From: Afipia sp. 1NLS2
GTDB lineage: Bacteria; Pseudomonadota; Alphaproteobacteria; Rhizobiales; Xanthobacteraceae
Direction: 5' to 3'
Assembly: GCF_000178995.1 (NCBI RefSeq)
Contig: NZ_ADVZ01000002.1
Location: forward strand, 434,001-498,000
Length of the DNA stretch: 64,000 nt
Positions within the stretch are counted from its first letter, which is position 1. Every line of letters starts with the position of its first letter. The notes beneath the pieces are model-generated. The model did not search any database. It worked only from the letters and a program-made list of their open reading frames with translations, and had not been told where the DNA came from. Made by a program: the position numbers and the translations under genes. Shown here in pieces: positions 27,760 to 37,012 of the stretch.

Positions 27760-28008
27760 TCAGGCGCCTTTGGTAGCCTGTTCGATCCGCTCGGCAGCAT
27801 CGATCAGAGCCTGTCCCAGGTCGCGCACATCGGCAGCATTGCTGATGATGAGCTGCAGCGAACCGCTCGGGCTCGTCTGTTTGTCACCCTGAACCATGAA
27901 AGGCAGGCGCAGAGCCAGTGCCTGATTCTCCACCACCATCGTCTCGTACCCGGCCAGCGGGAACACCACGATGTTGCCTTTCTCGTCCTTGGTCCAAGCC
28001 TCGTTCAT
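27760..28008 (-). CDS. Conserved hypothetical protein, 82 residues
   Basis: A short, soluble, mildly acidic protein (starts MNEAWTKDEKGNIVVFPLAG, ends AAERIEQATKGA). It has no signal peptide, helix-turn-helix or cysteine motif. The C-terminal half looks like an amphipathic helix. It lies between tRNA-Cys and the Pcm-like gene, which is divergent. A good AGAGGAAAAG-type site precedes the ATG, supporting translation. Similar small genes appear to occur near pcm-tolC in related genomes, which I could not check. Confidence 0.7.
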   Translation of the reverse strand: MNEAWTKDEKGNIVVFPLAGYETMVVENQALALRLPFMVQGDKQTSPSGSLQLIISNAADVRDLGQALIDAAERIEQATKGA

Positions 28009-28074
28009 GGTCTTTTCCTCTTGTTCCTGTCCTCAGTCGGGCCGGGCGCGGTTGTTGAAGATTTTTGTCGGTTT

Positions 28075-28120
28075 CGCAAGCGCCCCGGGCATGAGGGAGG
28101 CGCTTGCGTTTCCTTTTTCC
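28075..28120 (+). terminator. Terminator-like hairpin in the pcm leader
   Basis: CGCAAGCGCC pairs perfectly with GGCGCTTGCG over a 14-base loop and is followed by TTTCCTTTTTCC on the plus strand. It looks like a rho-independent terminator, yet no plus-strand gene ends before it. It could be an attenuator of the pcm-like gene at 28193 or end a small RNA antisense to the 82-residue gene. Confidence 0.6.
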
Positions 28121-28192
28121 TTGCCTCAAAGATGCACCAAAGTAGCTTCAATGCGGCCTTACCCAAGCCTGCCGCCATCCCTGAGGACGACG

Positions 28193-28855
28193 ATGCCCGA
28201 TGCCCTGACCACCCGTTTCAACATGGTCGATTCCCAGGTCCGCACCGCCGACGTGACGGATTTGCGCCTGATCGAGGCCATGCGGGCAACGCCGCGCGAG
28301 GCCTTCCTGCCCGCAAGCCAGAAGGCGCTGGCCTATCTCGACCGCGACATCGCGCTCGACGGTGAGGACAACGTCTATCTCATCAAGCCGGTGGTGCTGG
28401 CGCGGCTCCTGCAGGCCGCCGAAATTGGCCTGACGGACCGGGTGCTGGTGACTGGCGGAGCCGCGGGTTATGCCGCCGCGATCGCAGGCCATCTCGCCGC
28501 CGAGGTCGTTGCAGTCTGTGCCACCGACAAGATTGCCGCAGCGAGCCGGACGGCACTGTCTTCGGCTTGCGGCCTGTCCAATGTCACCGTGACGGCGGGC
28601 GAGGCGAGGAAGGGGAATGCGGCGGCGGGCCCTTACGATGTCATCGTGCTGGACGGCGCGACCGAGGTGATCCCGCAGACCCTCTATGAACAGCTCAAGC
28701 CCGGCGGCCGTCTGGTGGGCGTCTTCGCTCACTCGGTCCCGCCGCGCGCGACTATCGTGACACGCTCGGCGGCGGATTTCGGCGCTCGGACCCTGTTCGA
28801 CGCGACGGCTCCGATCCTGCCTGGCCTTAAGCGATTACCAGCCTTCACATTTTGA
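28193..28855 (+). CDS. pcm: Protein-L-isoaspartate O-methyltransferase family protein
   Basis: A 220-residue class I methyltransferase related to Pcm. The N-terminus carries MVDSQVRTADVTDLRLIEAM and TPREAFLP (Pcm substrate region), the SAM motif is VLVTGGAAGYAAAIAGHLA, and PYDVIVLDGATEVIP is post-I. The glycine motif GGAAGY departs from the usual GTGSGY, so isoaspartyl repair activity is not certain. GAGGA precedes the ATG at 28193. It sits upstream of tolC, as in related alphaproteobacteria. Confidence 0.82.
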   Translation: MPDALTTRFNMVDSQVRTADVTDLRLIEAMRATPREAFLPASQKALAYLDRDIALDGEDNVYLIKPVVLARLLQAAEIGLTDRVLVTGGAAGYAAAIAGHLAAEVVAVCATDKIAAASRTALSSACGLSNVTVTAGEARKGNAAAGPYDVIVLDGATEVIPQTLYEQLKPGGRLVGVFAHSVPPRATIVTRSAADFGARTLFDATAPILPGLKRLPAFTF

Positions 28856-28913
28856 GGGTCTGGCGCGTCTGACGGGGGATTAGCCTTTCGGGTGTGGCCG
28901 AGAAGCCCCATCC

Positions 28914-28941
28914 TGTGAGCTTTTGTTAGTAAACACTCACA
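28914..28941. repeat. Inverted repeat upstream of tolC (TGTGAG-N16-CTCACA)
   Basis: A 6-base dyad, TGTGAG and CTCACA with a 16-base spacer, lies about 120 bases upstream of the tolC start. Together with direct repeats nearer the gene it could be a regulator site. It is short enough to arise by chance. Confidence 0.35.
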
Positions 28942-29018
28942 AGTCCTTACGCCGGGCTCGCGAGGCGAATATGTTGCGGGTCGAGCTGGAGTCGGCGTGA
29001 GTCGATACTCCGGTTTTC

Positions 29019-29040
29019 TTGCGTAAATCCAATTGCGTAA
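29019..29040 (+). repeat. Tandem TTGCGTAA repeat upstream of tolC
   Basis: The octamer TTGCGTAA occurs twice, 14 bases apart, ending 21 bases before the tolC ATG. The spacing is more than one helical turn, and the position overlaps a probable 5' leader or core promoter. It could bind a regulator or mark promoter elements. Confidence 0.4.
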
Positions 29041-29061
29041 GACGATGTTGGAAGGAACGTA

Positions 29062-30474
29062 ATGCCGTTTTCTGGGAAAGCCTGGCGACTGATGCTGGCC
29101 GCAAGCGCGGCTCCCATGCTGTTTTTGGCCACCACACCGGTATTGGCGGAAACCATCGAATCCGCACTGGTTCGTGCCTATCAGGACAACCCGCAGCTCA
29201 ACGCCCAGCGCGCTTCCGTCCGTTCCACAGATGAAAACGTGCCGCAGGCACTCTCCGGCTATCGCCCTCAGATCTCCGTAACCGCGAGCGGCGGATCGCA
29301 ATACACCGACACGGTCCTCAAGCAGCAGGATGGCGCCGGCGGTGTCACGCGTTCGCAGCTTCATGGCGTCAACGGGCCGTGGAGCGCCGGAGCGACGATC
29401 ACGCAGACGCTTTACAACGGCGGGAGAACCGGAAACCGGACCCGCGCAGCCGAAAGCCAGGTTTCTGCGGCGCGTGAAGGATTGCGCGTGCTGGAGCAAA
29501 GTGTGCTGCTCGCCGCCTCGACGATCTACATGGACTATCTTCGGGATTCGGCGATCGTCGAAGTCCAGCGCAGCAACGTCAACGTGCTCGAGCAAACGCT
29601 CAAGCAAACCCAGGACCGTTTCAACGTCGGCGAAGTGACACGCACCGACGTGGCGCAATCGCAGGCACAGCTTGCCGCCGGCCGGACTCAATTGCTCGCC
29701 GCCGAATCCACGCTCACCACCACGCGCGCGAATTACCGCCGCATCATCGGCAGCGATCCGCAGAATCCGCAACCGGGCTCGCCGGTTGATCGCTATCTGC
29801 CGAAAACGCTGGCCCAGGCCGTCGATATGGGCCTCGTGGAAAATCCGAACGTCACCGCCGCAATGTACGGCATCGACGTCAGTTTCCTGCAGGTCAAAGT
29901 GAACGAGGGTGCGCTGTTCCCGACGGTGACGTTGCAAGGCAACGTCCAGCAGGCCAACGAACAGACATTGACCGCATTCAAGGCCTTCAGTGCCTCAGCG
30001 GTAGCGAACGTCTCTATCCCGATCTATCAGGGCGGCGCAGAATATGCCCTGATCCGGCAGTCGAAGGAAACATTGGCGCAGCAGCGCCTGAATCTCGATC
30101 AGGTCCGCGACCAGACCCGCGCCACAGTGGCGCAAAGCTGGGGCCAGTTGGTCGCAACCAAATCGCAGGTCGCTTCCGCGCAGGCGCAAGTGACGGCTTC
30201 AGAGATCGCACTCAATGGCGTGCGCGAGGAAGCCCGCGTCGGTCAGCGCACCACGCTCGACGTCTTGAACGCGCAGCAGGCACTTGTGAACGCCCGCATT
30301 GCGCTTGTCACGGCGCAGCATGACCGGGTCGTGGCCTCCTACACCGTGCTCAACGCGGTGGGGCGGCTGTCGCCTGTGACGCTGAAGCTCAAGACTTCGG
30401 TCTATGACCCATCGGTTCATTACCATCAGGTCCGCGATAGCTGGTTTGGCGTCCGAACGCCTGACGGTCGCTGA
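29062..30474 (+). CDS. tolC: TolC family outer-membrane protein
   Basis: A 470-residue protein with a Sec signal (cleaved after VLA, about residue 29) starting ETIESALVRAYQDNPQLNAQ, the classical TolC opening. Two internal repeats follow, including GEVTRTDVAQSQAQLAAGRTQL and VGQRTTLDVLNAQQALVNAR. It forms the trimeric outer-membrane channel for type I secretion and multidrug pumps. GGAAGGA precedes the ATG. It is distinct from the NodT-type lipoprotein at 17.5 kb. Confidence 0.95.
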   Translation: MPFSGKAWRLMLAASAAPMLFLATTPVLAETIESALVRAYQDNPQLNAQRASVRSTDENVPQALSGYRPQISVTASGGSQYTDTVLKQQDGAGGVTRSQLHGVNGPWSAGATITQTLYNGGRTGNRTRAAESQVSAAREGLRVLEQSVLLAASTIYMDYLRDSAIVEVQRSNVNVLEQTLKQTQDRFNVGEVTRTDVAQSQAQLAAGRTQLLAAESTLTTTRANYRRIIGSDPQNPQPGSPVDRYLPKTLAQAVDMGLVENPNVTAAMYGIDVSFLQVKVNEGALFPTVTLQGNVQQANEQTLTAFKAFSASAVANVSIPIYQGGAEYALIRQSKETLAQQRLNLDQVRDQTRATVAQSWGQLVATKSQVASAQAQVTASEIALNGVREEARVGQRTTLDVLNAQQALVNARIALVTAQHDRVVASYTVLNAVGRLSPVTLKLKTSVYDPSVHYHQVRDSWFGVRTPDGR

Positions 30475-30631
30475 GACCACACTCCGCTGTGGAAGCACCG
30501 GAAGGTACCGGGCCCTTTGCTTGCAATCATTTGCGGCCATGACGTACCTTTTCCGGAGGCTGCGTAACGATTCGCGGCAGTGGAGTGCGGCTTTTTCGGG
30601 GGACTGAAAAGCCGATGATGTGGAGTCGGAG

Positions 30632-31291
30632 ATGAACCAACCGGCAAAGGCGCAAGAGCCCTCGATGGAGGAGATTCTTGCGTCTATCAGGCGCATCATT
30701 TCCGATGACGACGCCAAACCGGCTGCGGCTCCAGCAGAGGCTGCTCCTGCACCGGCTCCAGCCCCGAAGGCAGCTGCTCCCGCGATGAAGGCAGCTTCGG
30801 CACCTGTGGCGACTCCCATTCCTCCCGTTGCTCCAACTCCCGCGCCGGCTGCCAAGAACAGCCAGGACGAGATTGACGCGATGTTGGCAAGTTTCGACGC
30901 GCCGGCGCCTGCGGCGGCGGCGCCCGCTGCTCCGGCCGTTGAGGAAGCCGAGGACGTCTTTGAATTGACCGAGCAGATGGCCGTGCCTGCAGCCGCCGCT
31001 GAGGGTTTCCAGAAAGTCGAGCCACACGACGATCTCGAATTCACCGAATCCCCGCCGCCTGCGTCAAAGGCCGAGGAAGCGCCGGTTCTCAGCGCCACGA
31101 CCGCAAAAGCGGTGGAATCGGCTTTCAACTCGCTCGCCACGACAGTCCTGTCCAACAATGCGCGCACGCTGGAGGATCTCGTCAAGGAGATGCTGCGGCC
31201 GATGCTGAAGTCGTGGCTCGACGACAACCTGCCCACGCTGGTCGAGCGTATCGTCAAGGCGGAAATCGAACGCGTGGCGCGCGGACGCTGA
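30632..31291 (+). CDS. popZ: Polar organising protein PopZ (DUF2497)
   Basis: A 219-residue protein with the PopZ architecture: an N-terminal helix SMEEILASIRRIISDDDA, a long Pro/Ala-rich acidic middle (about 32-120), and a C-terminal oligomerising helix pair LEDLVKEMLRPMLKSWLDDN with LVERIVKAEIERVARG. PopZ forms a polymer at the cell pole that anchors the chromosome origin via ParB and recruits polarity factors. GGAG lies upstream of the ATG at 30632. It lies between tolC and valS on the same strand. Confidence 0.93.
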   Translation: MNQPAKAQEPSMEEILASIRRIISDDDAKPAAAPAEAAPAPAPAPKAAAPAMKAASAPVATPIPPVAPTPAPAAKNSQDEIDAMLASFDAPAPAAAAPAAPAVEEAEDVFELTEQMAVPAAAAEGFQKVEPHDDLEFTESPPPASKAEEAPVLSATTAKAVESAFNSLATTVLSNNARTLEDLVKEMLRPMLKSWLDDNLPTLVERIVKAEIERVARGR

Positions 31292-31431
31292 TTTCAGGCC
31301 AAAACCTCCGTCATTCCGGGACTTGACGCGCACAGGCAGGCCGCTAAAGCCTCATCTGCGCTATAATCGCACCGCATCCTTCTTCCGACAGACGAGCCAT
31401 ATCCGGCTCGCGACCCCATGATTGCATTGTG

Positions 31432-34302
31432 ATGATCGAGAAAAACTACCAGCCCGCCGAAATCGAACCGCGTATCCGCGCCGCATGGGACGATGCGGGA
31501 GCCTTCAAGGCCGGACGGCCGGAGCGGCGCGATGCCGAGCCTTTCACGATCGTCATTCCGCCGCCGAACGTCACCGGCTCGCTGCATATGGGCCACGCAC
31601 TCAACAACACGCTGCAGGATATCCTGTGCCGGTTCGAGCGTATGCGTGGCCGCGATGTATTGTGGCAACCGGGCACCGACCATGCCGGCATCGCCACGCA
31701 GATGGTGGTTGAGCGCCAGCTTGCCGAACGCAAGGAGCCGTCGCGTCGCGACATGGGCCGCGAGAAATTCCTCGAGCGCGTCTGGCAGTGGAAGGCGGAA
31801 TCCGGCGGCATCATCGTCAACCAGTTGAAGCGGCTTGGCGCCTCCTGCGACTGGTCGCGTGAGCGCTTCACCATGGACGAGGGCCTGTCGCGCGCCGTCG
31901 CAAAAGTGTTCGTCGCGTTGCATCGCGACGGGCTGATCTACAAGGACAAGCGGCTCGTCAACTGGGACCCGAAACTGCTCACCGCGATCTCGGATCTCGA
32001 AGTGCAGCAGATCGAGGTCAAGGGCAATCTCTGGCATCTGCGCTATCCCTATGAAGGCAAAACCTTCAACCCCGAAGACCCGTCGACCTTTATCGTGGTG
32101 GCGACGACACGCCCGGAAACGATGCTCGGTGACAGCGCAGTCGCGGTGAACCCGGCGGATGACCGCTACCGCAGCGTGGTCGGCAAGAACGTCGTGCTGC
32201 CGCTGGTCGGCCGCAAGATTCCGGTCGTCGCCGACGATTACTCAGACCCGGAGAAGGGCTCCGGTGCGGTGAAGATCACGCCCGCGCACGACTTCAATGA
32301 CTTCGAGGTCGGCAAGCGGCACAAGCTGCCGCAGATCAACATTCTCGATATCGAGGGCCGCCTCGCGCTGGCGGACAACGACGACTACCGCAAGGGCATC
32401 GCCCAGAACGGCCTTGATCTGATCGGCGAAATGCACGGCATGGAGCGCTTCGCCGCACGGCGCGACATCGTCGCGCGCCTGGAGCAGCAGGGCTATCTCG
32501 AGAAGATTGAGCCCAACACGCATATGGTGCCACATGGCGACCGCTCCGGCGTGGTGATCGAGCCGTTCCTCACCGACCAGTGGTACGTGGACGCCAAGAC
32601 GCTCGCCGCGCCTGCTATCGCCGCCGTGCGCAGCGGCGCGACGGCGTTCGTGCCGAAGAACTGGGAAAAGACCTATTTCGAATGGATGGAGAACATCCAG
32701 CCGTGGTGCATTTCGCGCCAGCTCTGGTGGGGACACCAAATTCCGGCGTGGTATGGCCCCGATGGCAAGGTGTTCGTCGCCGAGACGGAAGAAGAAGCCG
32801 TCGGCAAGGCGCTCGGTTATTACACCGAGCAGGGCGTCATCACCGACGAGCAGGCTCACGATATGGCGGTCGATCCCGCCAAGCGCGAGGAGTTTATCAC
32901 GCGCGATGAGGATGTGCTTGACACATGGTTCTCCTCGGCGCTGTGGCCGTTCTCGACGCTCGGTTGGCCCGATGACGAGAAGGACGTGAGGCGCTACTAT
33001 CCGACCAGTGTCCTCGTCACCGGCTTCGACATCATCTTCTTCTGGGTCGCCCGTATGATGATGATGGGCCTGCACTTCATGAACGATGTGCCGTTCCCGA
33101 CTGTCTACATCCATGCGCTCGTCCGTGACGAGAAGGGCGCGAAGATGTCGAAGTCGAAAGGCAACGTCATCGATCCGCTGCACCTCATCGATGACTACGG
33201 CGCGGACGCGCTGCGCTTCACGCTGGCGGCAATGGCCGCCCAAGGCCGCGACATCAAGCTTTCCACCCAACGCGTCGAAGGCTATCGCAACTTCGCGACC
33301 AAGCTGTGGAATGCATCGCGCTTTGCCGAAATGAATGGCTGTGAGCTTGCGAAGGGATTCGACGCTACGCAATGCAAGGAAACGCTGAACCGCTGGATCG
33401 CGCATGAAACCTCGCGCGCGACCCATGAAGTGACCGAGGCGATCCGGGCCTATCGCTTCAACGATGCGGCTGGTGCGATCTATCGTTTCGTCTGGAACGT
33501 ATATTGCGACTGGTATCTCGAGCTCGCAAAGCCCGCGCTGACCGGCCCGGACAGCGAGGCCAAGCGCGAAACGCAGGCGGCGGTCGCCTGGGCACGCGAC
33601 GAGATACTCAAGCTTCTGCATCCGTTCATGCCCTACATCACCGAGGAGTTGTGGGCGGTGACCGCGAAGCGCGATAACGTACTGGCGCTTGCGGCCTGGC
33701 CGATCCAGCCCGACGACGAAATCGCACTGGAAGCATCGATGCAGACGGCGATGGCGGGCGACCCGCTCGCCATTCCGGTCATGCCCGCATCTGCCGGACA
33801 GGCCGAAACCTTCTCCGATCCGAAGGCGGAGGCGGAGATCGGCTGGCTGATCGACCTCGTCACCACGATCCGTTCGGTGCGCGCGGAAATGAACATCGCA
33901 CCGGCGACGCTGTTTCCGCTGATCCTGGTCGGTGCCGCAAAGGAAGTTCAGGAACGTGCCTTGCGCTGGAGCGACGTCATCAAGAGGATGGCGCGCGTCG
34001 CCGAAATCTCGTTCGATGCCGCGGCCCCGCGAGGCTCGTTGCAATTGCTGGTGCGCGGCGAGACCGCCGCTATACCGCTCAAGGGGGTGATCGATCTGGC
34101 GGCGGAGAAGACGCGGCTCGAGAAGGAGTTGGCCAAGGCCGACGCCGATATCGCGCGCGTGGACGCCAAGCTCGGCAACGAGAAGTTCGTTGCTAACGCG
34201 CCGGAAGAAGTCATCGACGAGCAACGCGAGAAGCGCGAGGAGGCTGTCGGCCGCCGAACCAAGATCGTCGATGCGCTGGAACGCCTGAAAGCGGCGGGAT
34301 AG
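31432..34302 (+). CDS. valS: Valyl-tRNA synthetase
   Basis: A 956-residue class I synthetase. The HIGH motif appears as LHMGHAL (about residue 46-52) after PPPNVTGS, and the KMSKS loop as GAKMSKSKGNVIDP. The editing domain has ATTRPETMLGD, and the C-terminus carries the valS-specific coiled coil (AAEKTRLEKELAKADADIAR). It charges tRNA-Val and edits threonine. The ATG at 31432 is preferred over a GTG one codon earlier. It converges with the glycosylase gene, 13 bases apart. Confidence 0.98.
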   Translation: MIEKNYQPAEIEPRIRAAWDDAGAFKAGRPERRDAEPFTIVIPPPNVTGSLHMGHALNNTLQDILCRFERMRGRDVLWQPGTDHAGIATQMVVERQLAERKEPSRRDMGREKFLERVWQWKAESGGIIVNQLKRLGASCDWSRERFTMDEGLSRAVAKVFVALHRDGLIYKDKRLVNWDPKLLTAISDLEVQQIEVKGNLWHLRYPYEGKTFNPEDPSTFIVVATTRPETMLGDSAVAVNPADDRYRSVVGKNVVLPLVGRKIPVVADDYSDPEKGSGAVKITPAHDFNDFEVGKRHKLPQINILDIEGRLALADNDDYRKGIAQNGLDLIGEMHGMERFAARRDIVARLEQQGYLEKIEPNTHMVPHGDRSGVVIEPFLTDQWYVDAKTLAAPAIAAVRSGATAFVPKNWEKTYFEWMENIQPWCISRQLWWGHQIPAWYGPDGKVFVAETEEEAVGKALGYYTEQGVITDEQAHDMAVDPAKREEFITRDEDVLDTWFSSALWPFSTLGWPDDEKDVRRYYPTSVLVTGFDIIFFWVARMMMMGLHFMNDVPFPTVYIHALVRDEKGAKMSKSKGNVIDPLHLIDDYGADALRFTLAAMAAQGRDIKLSTQRVEGYRNFATKLWNASRFAEMNGCELAKGFDATQCKETLNRWIAHETSRATHEVTEAIRAYRFNDAAGAIYRFVWNVYCDWYLELAKPALTGPDSEAKRETQAAVAWARDEILKLLHPFMPYITEELWAVTAKRDNVLALAAWPIQPDDEIALEASMQTAMAGDPLAIPVMPASAGQAETFSDPKAEAEIGWLIDLVTTIRSVRAEMNIAPATLFPLILVGAAKEVQERALRWSDVIKRMARVAEISFDAAAPRGSLQLLVRGETAAIPLKGVIDLAAEKTRLEKELAKADADIARVDAKLGNEKFVANAPEEVIDEQREKREEAVGRRTKIVDALERLKAAG

Positions 34303-34315
34303 ACGGCAGTTCTGC

Positions 34316-34915
34316 CTAGTCCTTCGGAAACGGCTTGCTCAAAAACCGCGAGCCTTTCACGCCATAGCGCCACGGCAGTTCGGCTGCCTTGGTGATCCCG
34401 ATACGCACACCGGAGGCGACCTCCGGCACTTCGGTGCGCGCATGAATGGCAATTGGCGACACATCGAGCGCGCAGCCATTATGCTTGATGGTCACGGCGA
34501 GAGCGGCACACACTTTGCCCGGCCCTGAACACAGCGACCGTTCGTCGTGCAACCCGCGCCGGCGGCGCATTGCAGCCAGCCCGCGCGTGGGCTCCACCGC
34601 CCGGATCAGAACCGCCGCTGCCGAACCCTCCGCCTCACAGACGAAATTCATGCACCAGTGGATGCCGTAGGAACGATAGACGTAGAGATACCCCGGCGGG
34701 CCGAACATCACCTGTGTGCGGGGCGTGATGCCACGATAGGAATGCGCGGCCGGCTCGGTCTGATGGTAGGCCTCGACCTCGACGATGGTACCGCCTACGC
34801 CATTCACCAATAGTGTCGCGCCAATCAGCTCCGGCGCAATTTCATGAACGCTGCGGGCGAAGAAACTGCGCTTTAATTGCTTGCCCAGCGCGGGGCGGTG
34901 GTCGGTGGCAGGCAT
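34316..34915 (-). CDS. DNA-3-methyladenine glycosylase (AAG/MPG family)
   Basis: A 199-residue protein, the usual size for bacterial AAG. Motifs are [20 protein letters not shown] (with the catalytic glutamate), [19 protein letters not shown], and [11 protein letters not shown]. It excises alkylated purines and hypoxanthine from DNA in base-excision repair. The ATG at 34915 gives the normal length; the frame is open for 33 more codons upstream without family similarity. Confidence 0.94.
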   Translation of the reverse strand: MPATDHRPALGKQLKRSFFARSVHEIAPELIGATLLVNGVGGTIVEVEAYHQTEPAAHSYRGITPRTQVMFGPPGYLYVYRSYGIHWCMNFVCEAEGSAAAVLIRAVEPTRGLAAMRRRRGLHDERSLCSGPGKVCAALAVTIKHNGCALDVSPIAIHARTEVPEVASGVRIGITKAAELPWRYGVKGSRFLSKPFPKD

Positions 34916-35070
34916 CGGGGCAGGGAAGCGATGAATCGGCGGGGCATGCACGGCGCATGGAAATATGCTAGGCAGGGACGTTACCTCGCCGGTATGGGTT
35001 GCTGCAATCGGCATGTGATCCTACTTTGGGAAGCGCGGAAGCCGCCGCAACGGATACAGACGGGCTTTTG

Positions 35071-36039
35071 ATGGTCACCTTGATCGACACGATTTCGGAG
35101 CGGCAGGTCAGGCCGCGTCACCCGGAAAAGGCCAATCGCCCCGACTCGGTTTCGCCACCTAAACCTGACTGGATTCGCGTCCGTGCGCCGACCTCGCGCA
35201 GTTACGCCAACACCCGCAATATCGTGAAAGAAAACGGCCTCGTCACGGTTTGCGAGGAGGCGGGCTGCCCGAACATCGGCGAGTGCTGGGACAAAAAGCA
35301 CGCCACCTTCATGATCATGGGCGACACCTGTACGCGCGCCTGTGCATTCTGCAATGTGCGGACCGGCATGCCGGACGGGCTCGACCCTGATGAACCCGCA
35401 CATGTGGCGCTGGCAACCAAGAAGCTGGGCCTTGCGCATGTCGTCGTCACCTCCGTCGACCGCGACGATCTCGCTGACGGCGGCGCCGAACATTTCGCGC
35501 GAACCATCCGCGCAATCCGCGAAAGCTGCCCGACCACGACCATCGAGATTCTCACGCCGGATTTCCTGCGCAAAGACGGCGCGCTCGAGGTTGTCGTTGC
35601 CGCCAAGCCCGACGTGTTCAACCACAATCTCGAAACCGTACCCTCGCGCTATCAAAGCGTACGCCCCGGCGCGCGATATTTCCATTCGGTGCGACTGTTG
35701 CAGCGAGTGAAGGAAATCGATCCCACGATCTTCACCAAGTCCGGCATCATGGTCGGTTTGGGTGAGGAACGGCACGAAGTGCTGCAGGTGATGGACGACC
35801 TGCGCTCGGCCGATGTCGATTTCCTCACCGTCGGGCAATATCTGCAGCCCACTCTGAAACATCATGCGGTGATGCGTTACGTCACGCCGGAAGAATTCAA
35901 GGGCTATGAGCAGATCGCCTTCACCAAGGGCTTCCTGATGGCCTCGGCAAGCCCGCTGACGCGTTCCTCGCACCATGCGGGCGAGGATTTTGCCAGGCTC
36001 AAGGCCGCGCGCGAAGCCAAGCTGCAATCCGCGGGCTGA
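35071..36039 (+). CDS. lipA: Lipoyl synthase
   Basis: A 322-residue radical-SAM enzyme. The auxiliary cluster is bound by C61, C66 and C72 ([12 protein letters not shown]), and the SAM cluster by C87, C91 and C94 (CTRACAFC). The C-terminal RSSHHAGE is the conserved R-S-S serine-ligand region. It inserts two sulfurs into octanoyl chains of dehydrogenase E2 domains. The ATG at 35071 gives the normal length. It overlaps the next start by one base (TGATG). Confidence 0.98.
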   Translation: MVTLIDTISERQVRPRHPEKANRPDSVSPPKPDWIRVRAPTSRSYANTRNIVKENGLVTVCEEAGCPNIGECWDKKHATFMIMGDTCTRACAFCNVRTGMPDGLDPDEPAHVALATKKLGLAHVVVTSVDRDDLADGGAEHFARTIRAIRESCPTTTIEILTPDFLRKDGALEVVVAAKPDVFNHNLETVPSRYQSVRPGARYFHSVRLLQRVKEIDPTIFTKSGIMVGLGEERHEVLQVMDDLRSADVDFLTVGQYLQPTLKHHAVMRYVTPEEFKGYEQIAFTKGFLMASASPLTRSSHHAGEDFARLKAAREAKLQSAG

Positions 36040-36506
36040 TGCCGCAATTTTCCAACAGGCGGCGCGTTCGCCACAGCGCCTCGCAGATGTTCGATCTCGT
36101 TGCCGATGTCGAACGCTATCCGCAATTCGTGCCGCTGTGCCAATCGCTGAGAGTCCGCCACCGCACGGTCAACCCTGACGGGACAGAGACCATCGTCGCG
36201 GACATGAGCGTATCGTTTCAACTCGTGCGCGAAACCTTCACCAGCCGCGTCACACTAGACCGCCTGAATTTGAAGATTGTGGTCGAGTACCTGAAAGGGC
36301 CGTTCTCGAGGCTCCAGAACCGCTGGACATTCGACGCCAAGGGCGACGACACCTGCGACGTGAATTTCTTCATCGCCTACGAATTCAAGAGTCGGATGCT
36401 CGCGGTGTTGATGGGCGCGATGTTCGACGCCGCTTTCCAGAAGTTCGCGTCGGCGTTCGAGAAGCGCGCGGACGCAGTCTATGGACTGCCGCGCGCGAAC
36501 GCTTGA
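36039..36506 (+). CDS. Coenzyme Q-binding protein (COQ10/RatA START-like family)
   Basis: A 155-residue START/Bet v1-fold protein. RRVRHSASQMFDLVADVERYPQFVPLC is the conserved opening of the COQ10 family (ribosome-associated toxin RatA in E. coli nomenclature). In alphaproteobacteria it is thought to chaperone ubiquinone. It is co-translated with lipA through a TGATG junction. Its last 122 bases are also covered by the opposite-strand CinA frame. Confidence 0.93.
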   Translation: MPQFSNRRRVRHSASQMFDLVADVERYPQFVPLCQSLRVRHRTVNPDGTETIVADMSVSFQLVRETFTSRVTLDRLNLKIVVEYLKGPFSRLQNRWTFDAKGDDTCDVNFFIAYEFKSRMLAVLMGAMFDAAFQKFASAFEKRADAVYGLPRANA

Positions 36507-37011
36507 CCGGCGCTTTTGGCCCGCGCGCCATCTCGATGAGCATTTTCAGCGCTTCGATGACGGACTGCTGCCGGACGCTGCTGCGCCCGATCGCGCCGAA
36601 CCGCTGTTCGTGATGGATGATGCGCCCGTCGCGCGCCGCCACCGCGAAGTGGACAAGGCCGACTGGCTTGCCCGGCGTGGCGCCTCCCGGTCCGGCGATG
36701 CCGGTGATGGCCACCGCGAGATCGACGTCGGCATGTTCGAGGGCGCCGAAGGCCATCGCGATTGCGACTTCCTTGCTGACCGCGCCGAAGGTCTCCAGTT
36801 TGGCTGTCTCGACGCCGATCATCGCGTGCTTGGCTTCGTTGGAATAGGTGATGAAGCCTCGATCGACAACATCCGAGGAGCCGGGCACTTCGGTCAGCGC
36901 CGCTACGACAAGACCGCCGGTGCAGGACTCTGCCGTCGCGATCTTCAATTTGCGCATCCGGCAGAGATCGAGGAGGGAGCGGGACAACGCCCGTGTGGCG
37001 CTGTCGCTCAT
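36385..37011 (-). CDS. pncC: CinA-family nicotinamide-nucleotide amidohydrolase (PncC)
   Basis: Residues 1-162 form a stand-alone PncC domain: TAESCTGG with the catalytic Ser-x-x-Gly region, GFITYSNEAKHAMIGV, and AITGIAGPGGATPGKPVGLV. It deamidates nicotinamide mononucleotide for NAD salvage. After residue 163 a 45-residue basic, Ser/Thr/Arg-rich tail runs antisense through the coq10-like gene and lacks family similarity. It follows ispDF on the same strand with 1 base between. Confidence 0.92.
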   Translation of the reverse strand: MSDSATRALSRSLLDLCRMRKLKIATAESCTGGLVVAALTEVPGSSDVVDRGFITYSNEAKHAMIGVETAKLETFGAVSKEVAIAMAFGALEHADVDLAVAITGIAGPGGATPGKPVGLVHFAVAARDGRIIHHEQRFGAIGRSSVRQQSVIEALKMLIEMARGPKAPVKRSRAAVHRLRPRASRTPTRTSGKRRRTSRPSTPRASDS

Positions 37012-37012
37012 C

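Noticed and set aside
30477..30492. Hairpin CCACA/TGTGG after tolC
   Set aside because: A 5-bp stem without a T-run; too weak to call a terminator.
32242..34224. A 660-codon open frame on the minus strand
   Set aside because: It is fully antisense to valS and shows only Arg/Asp/His-rich composition with no motif.
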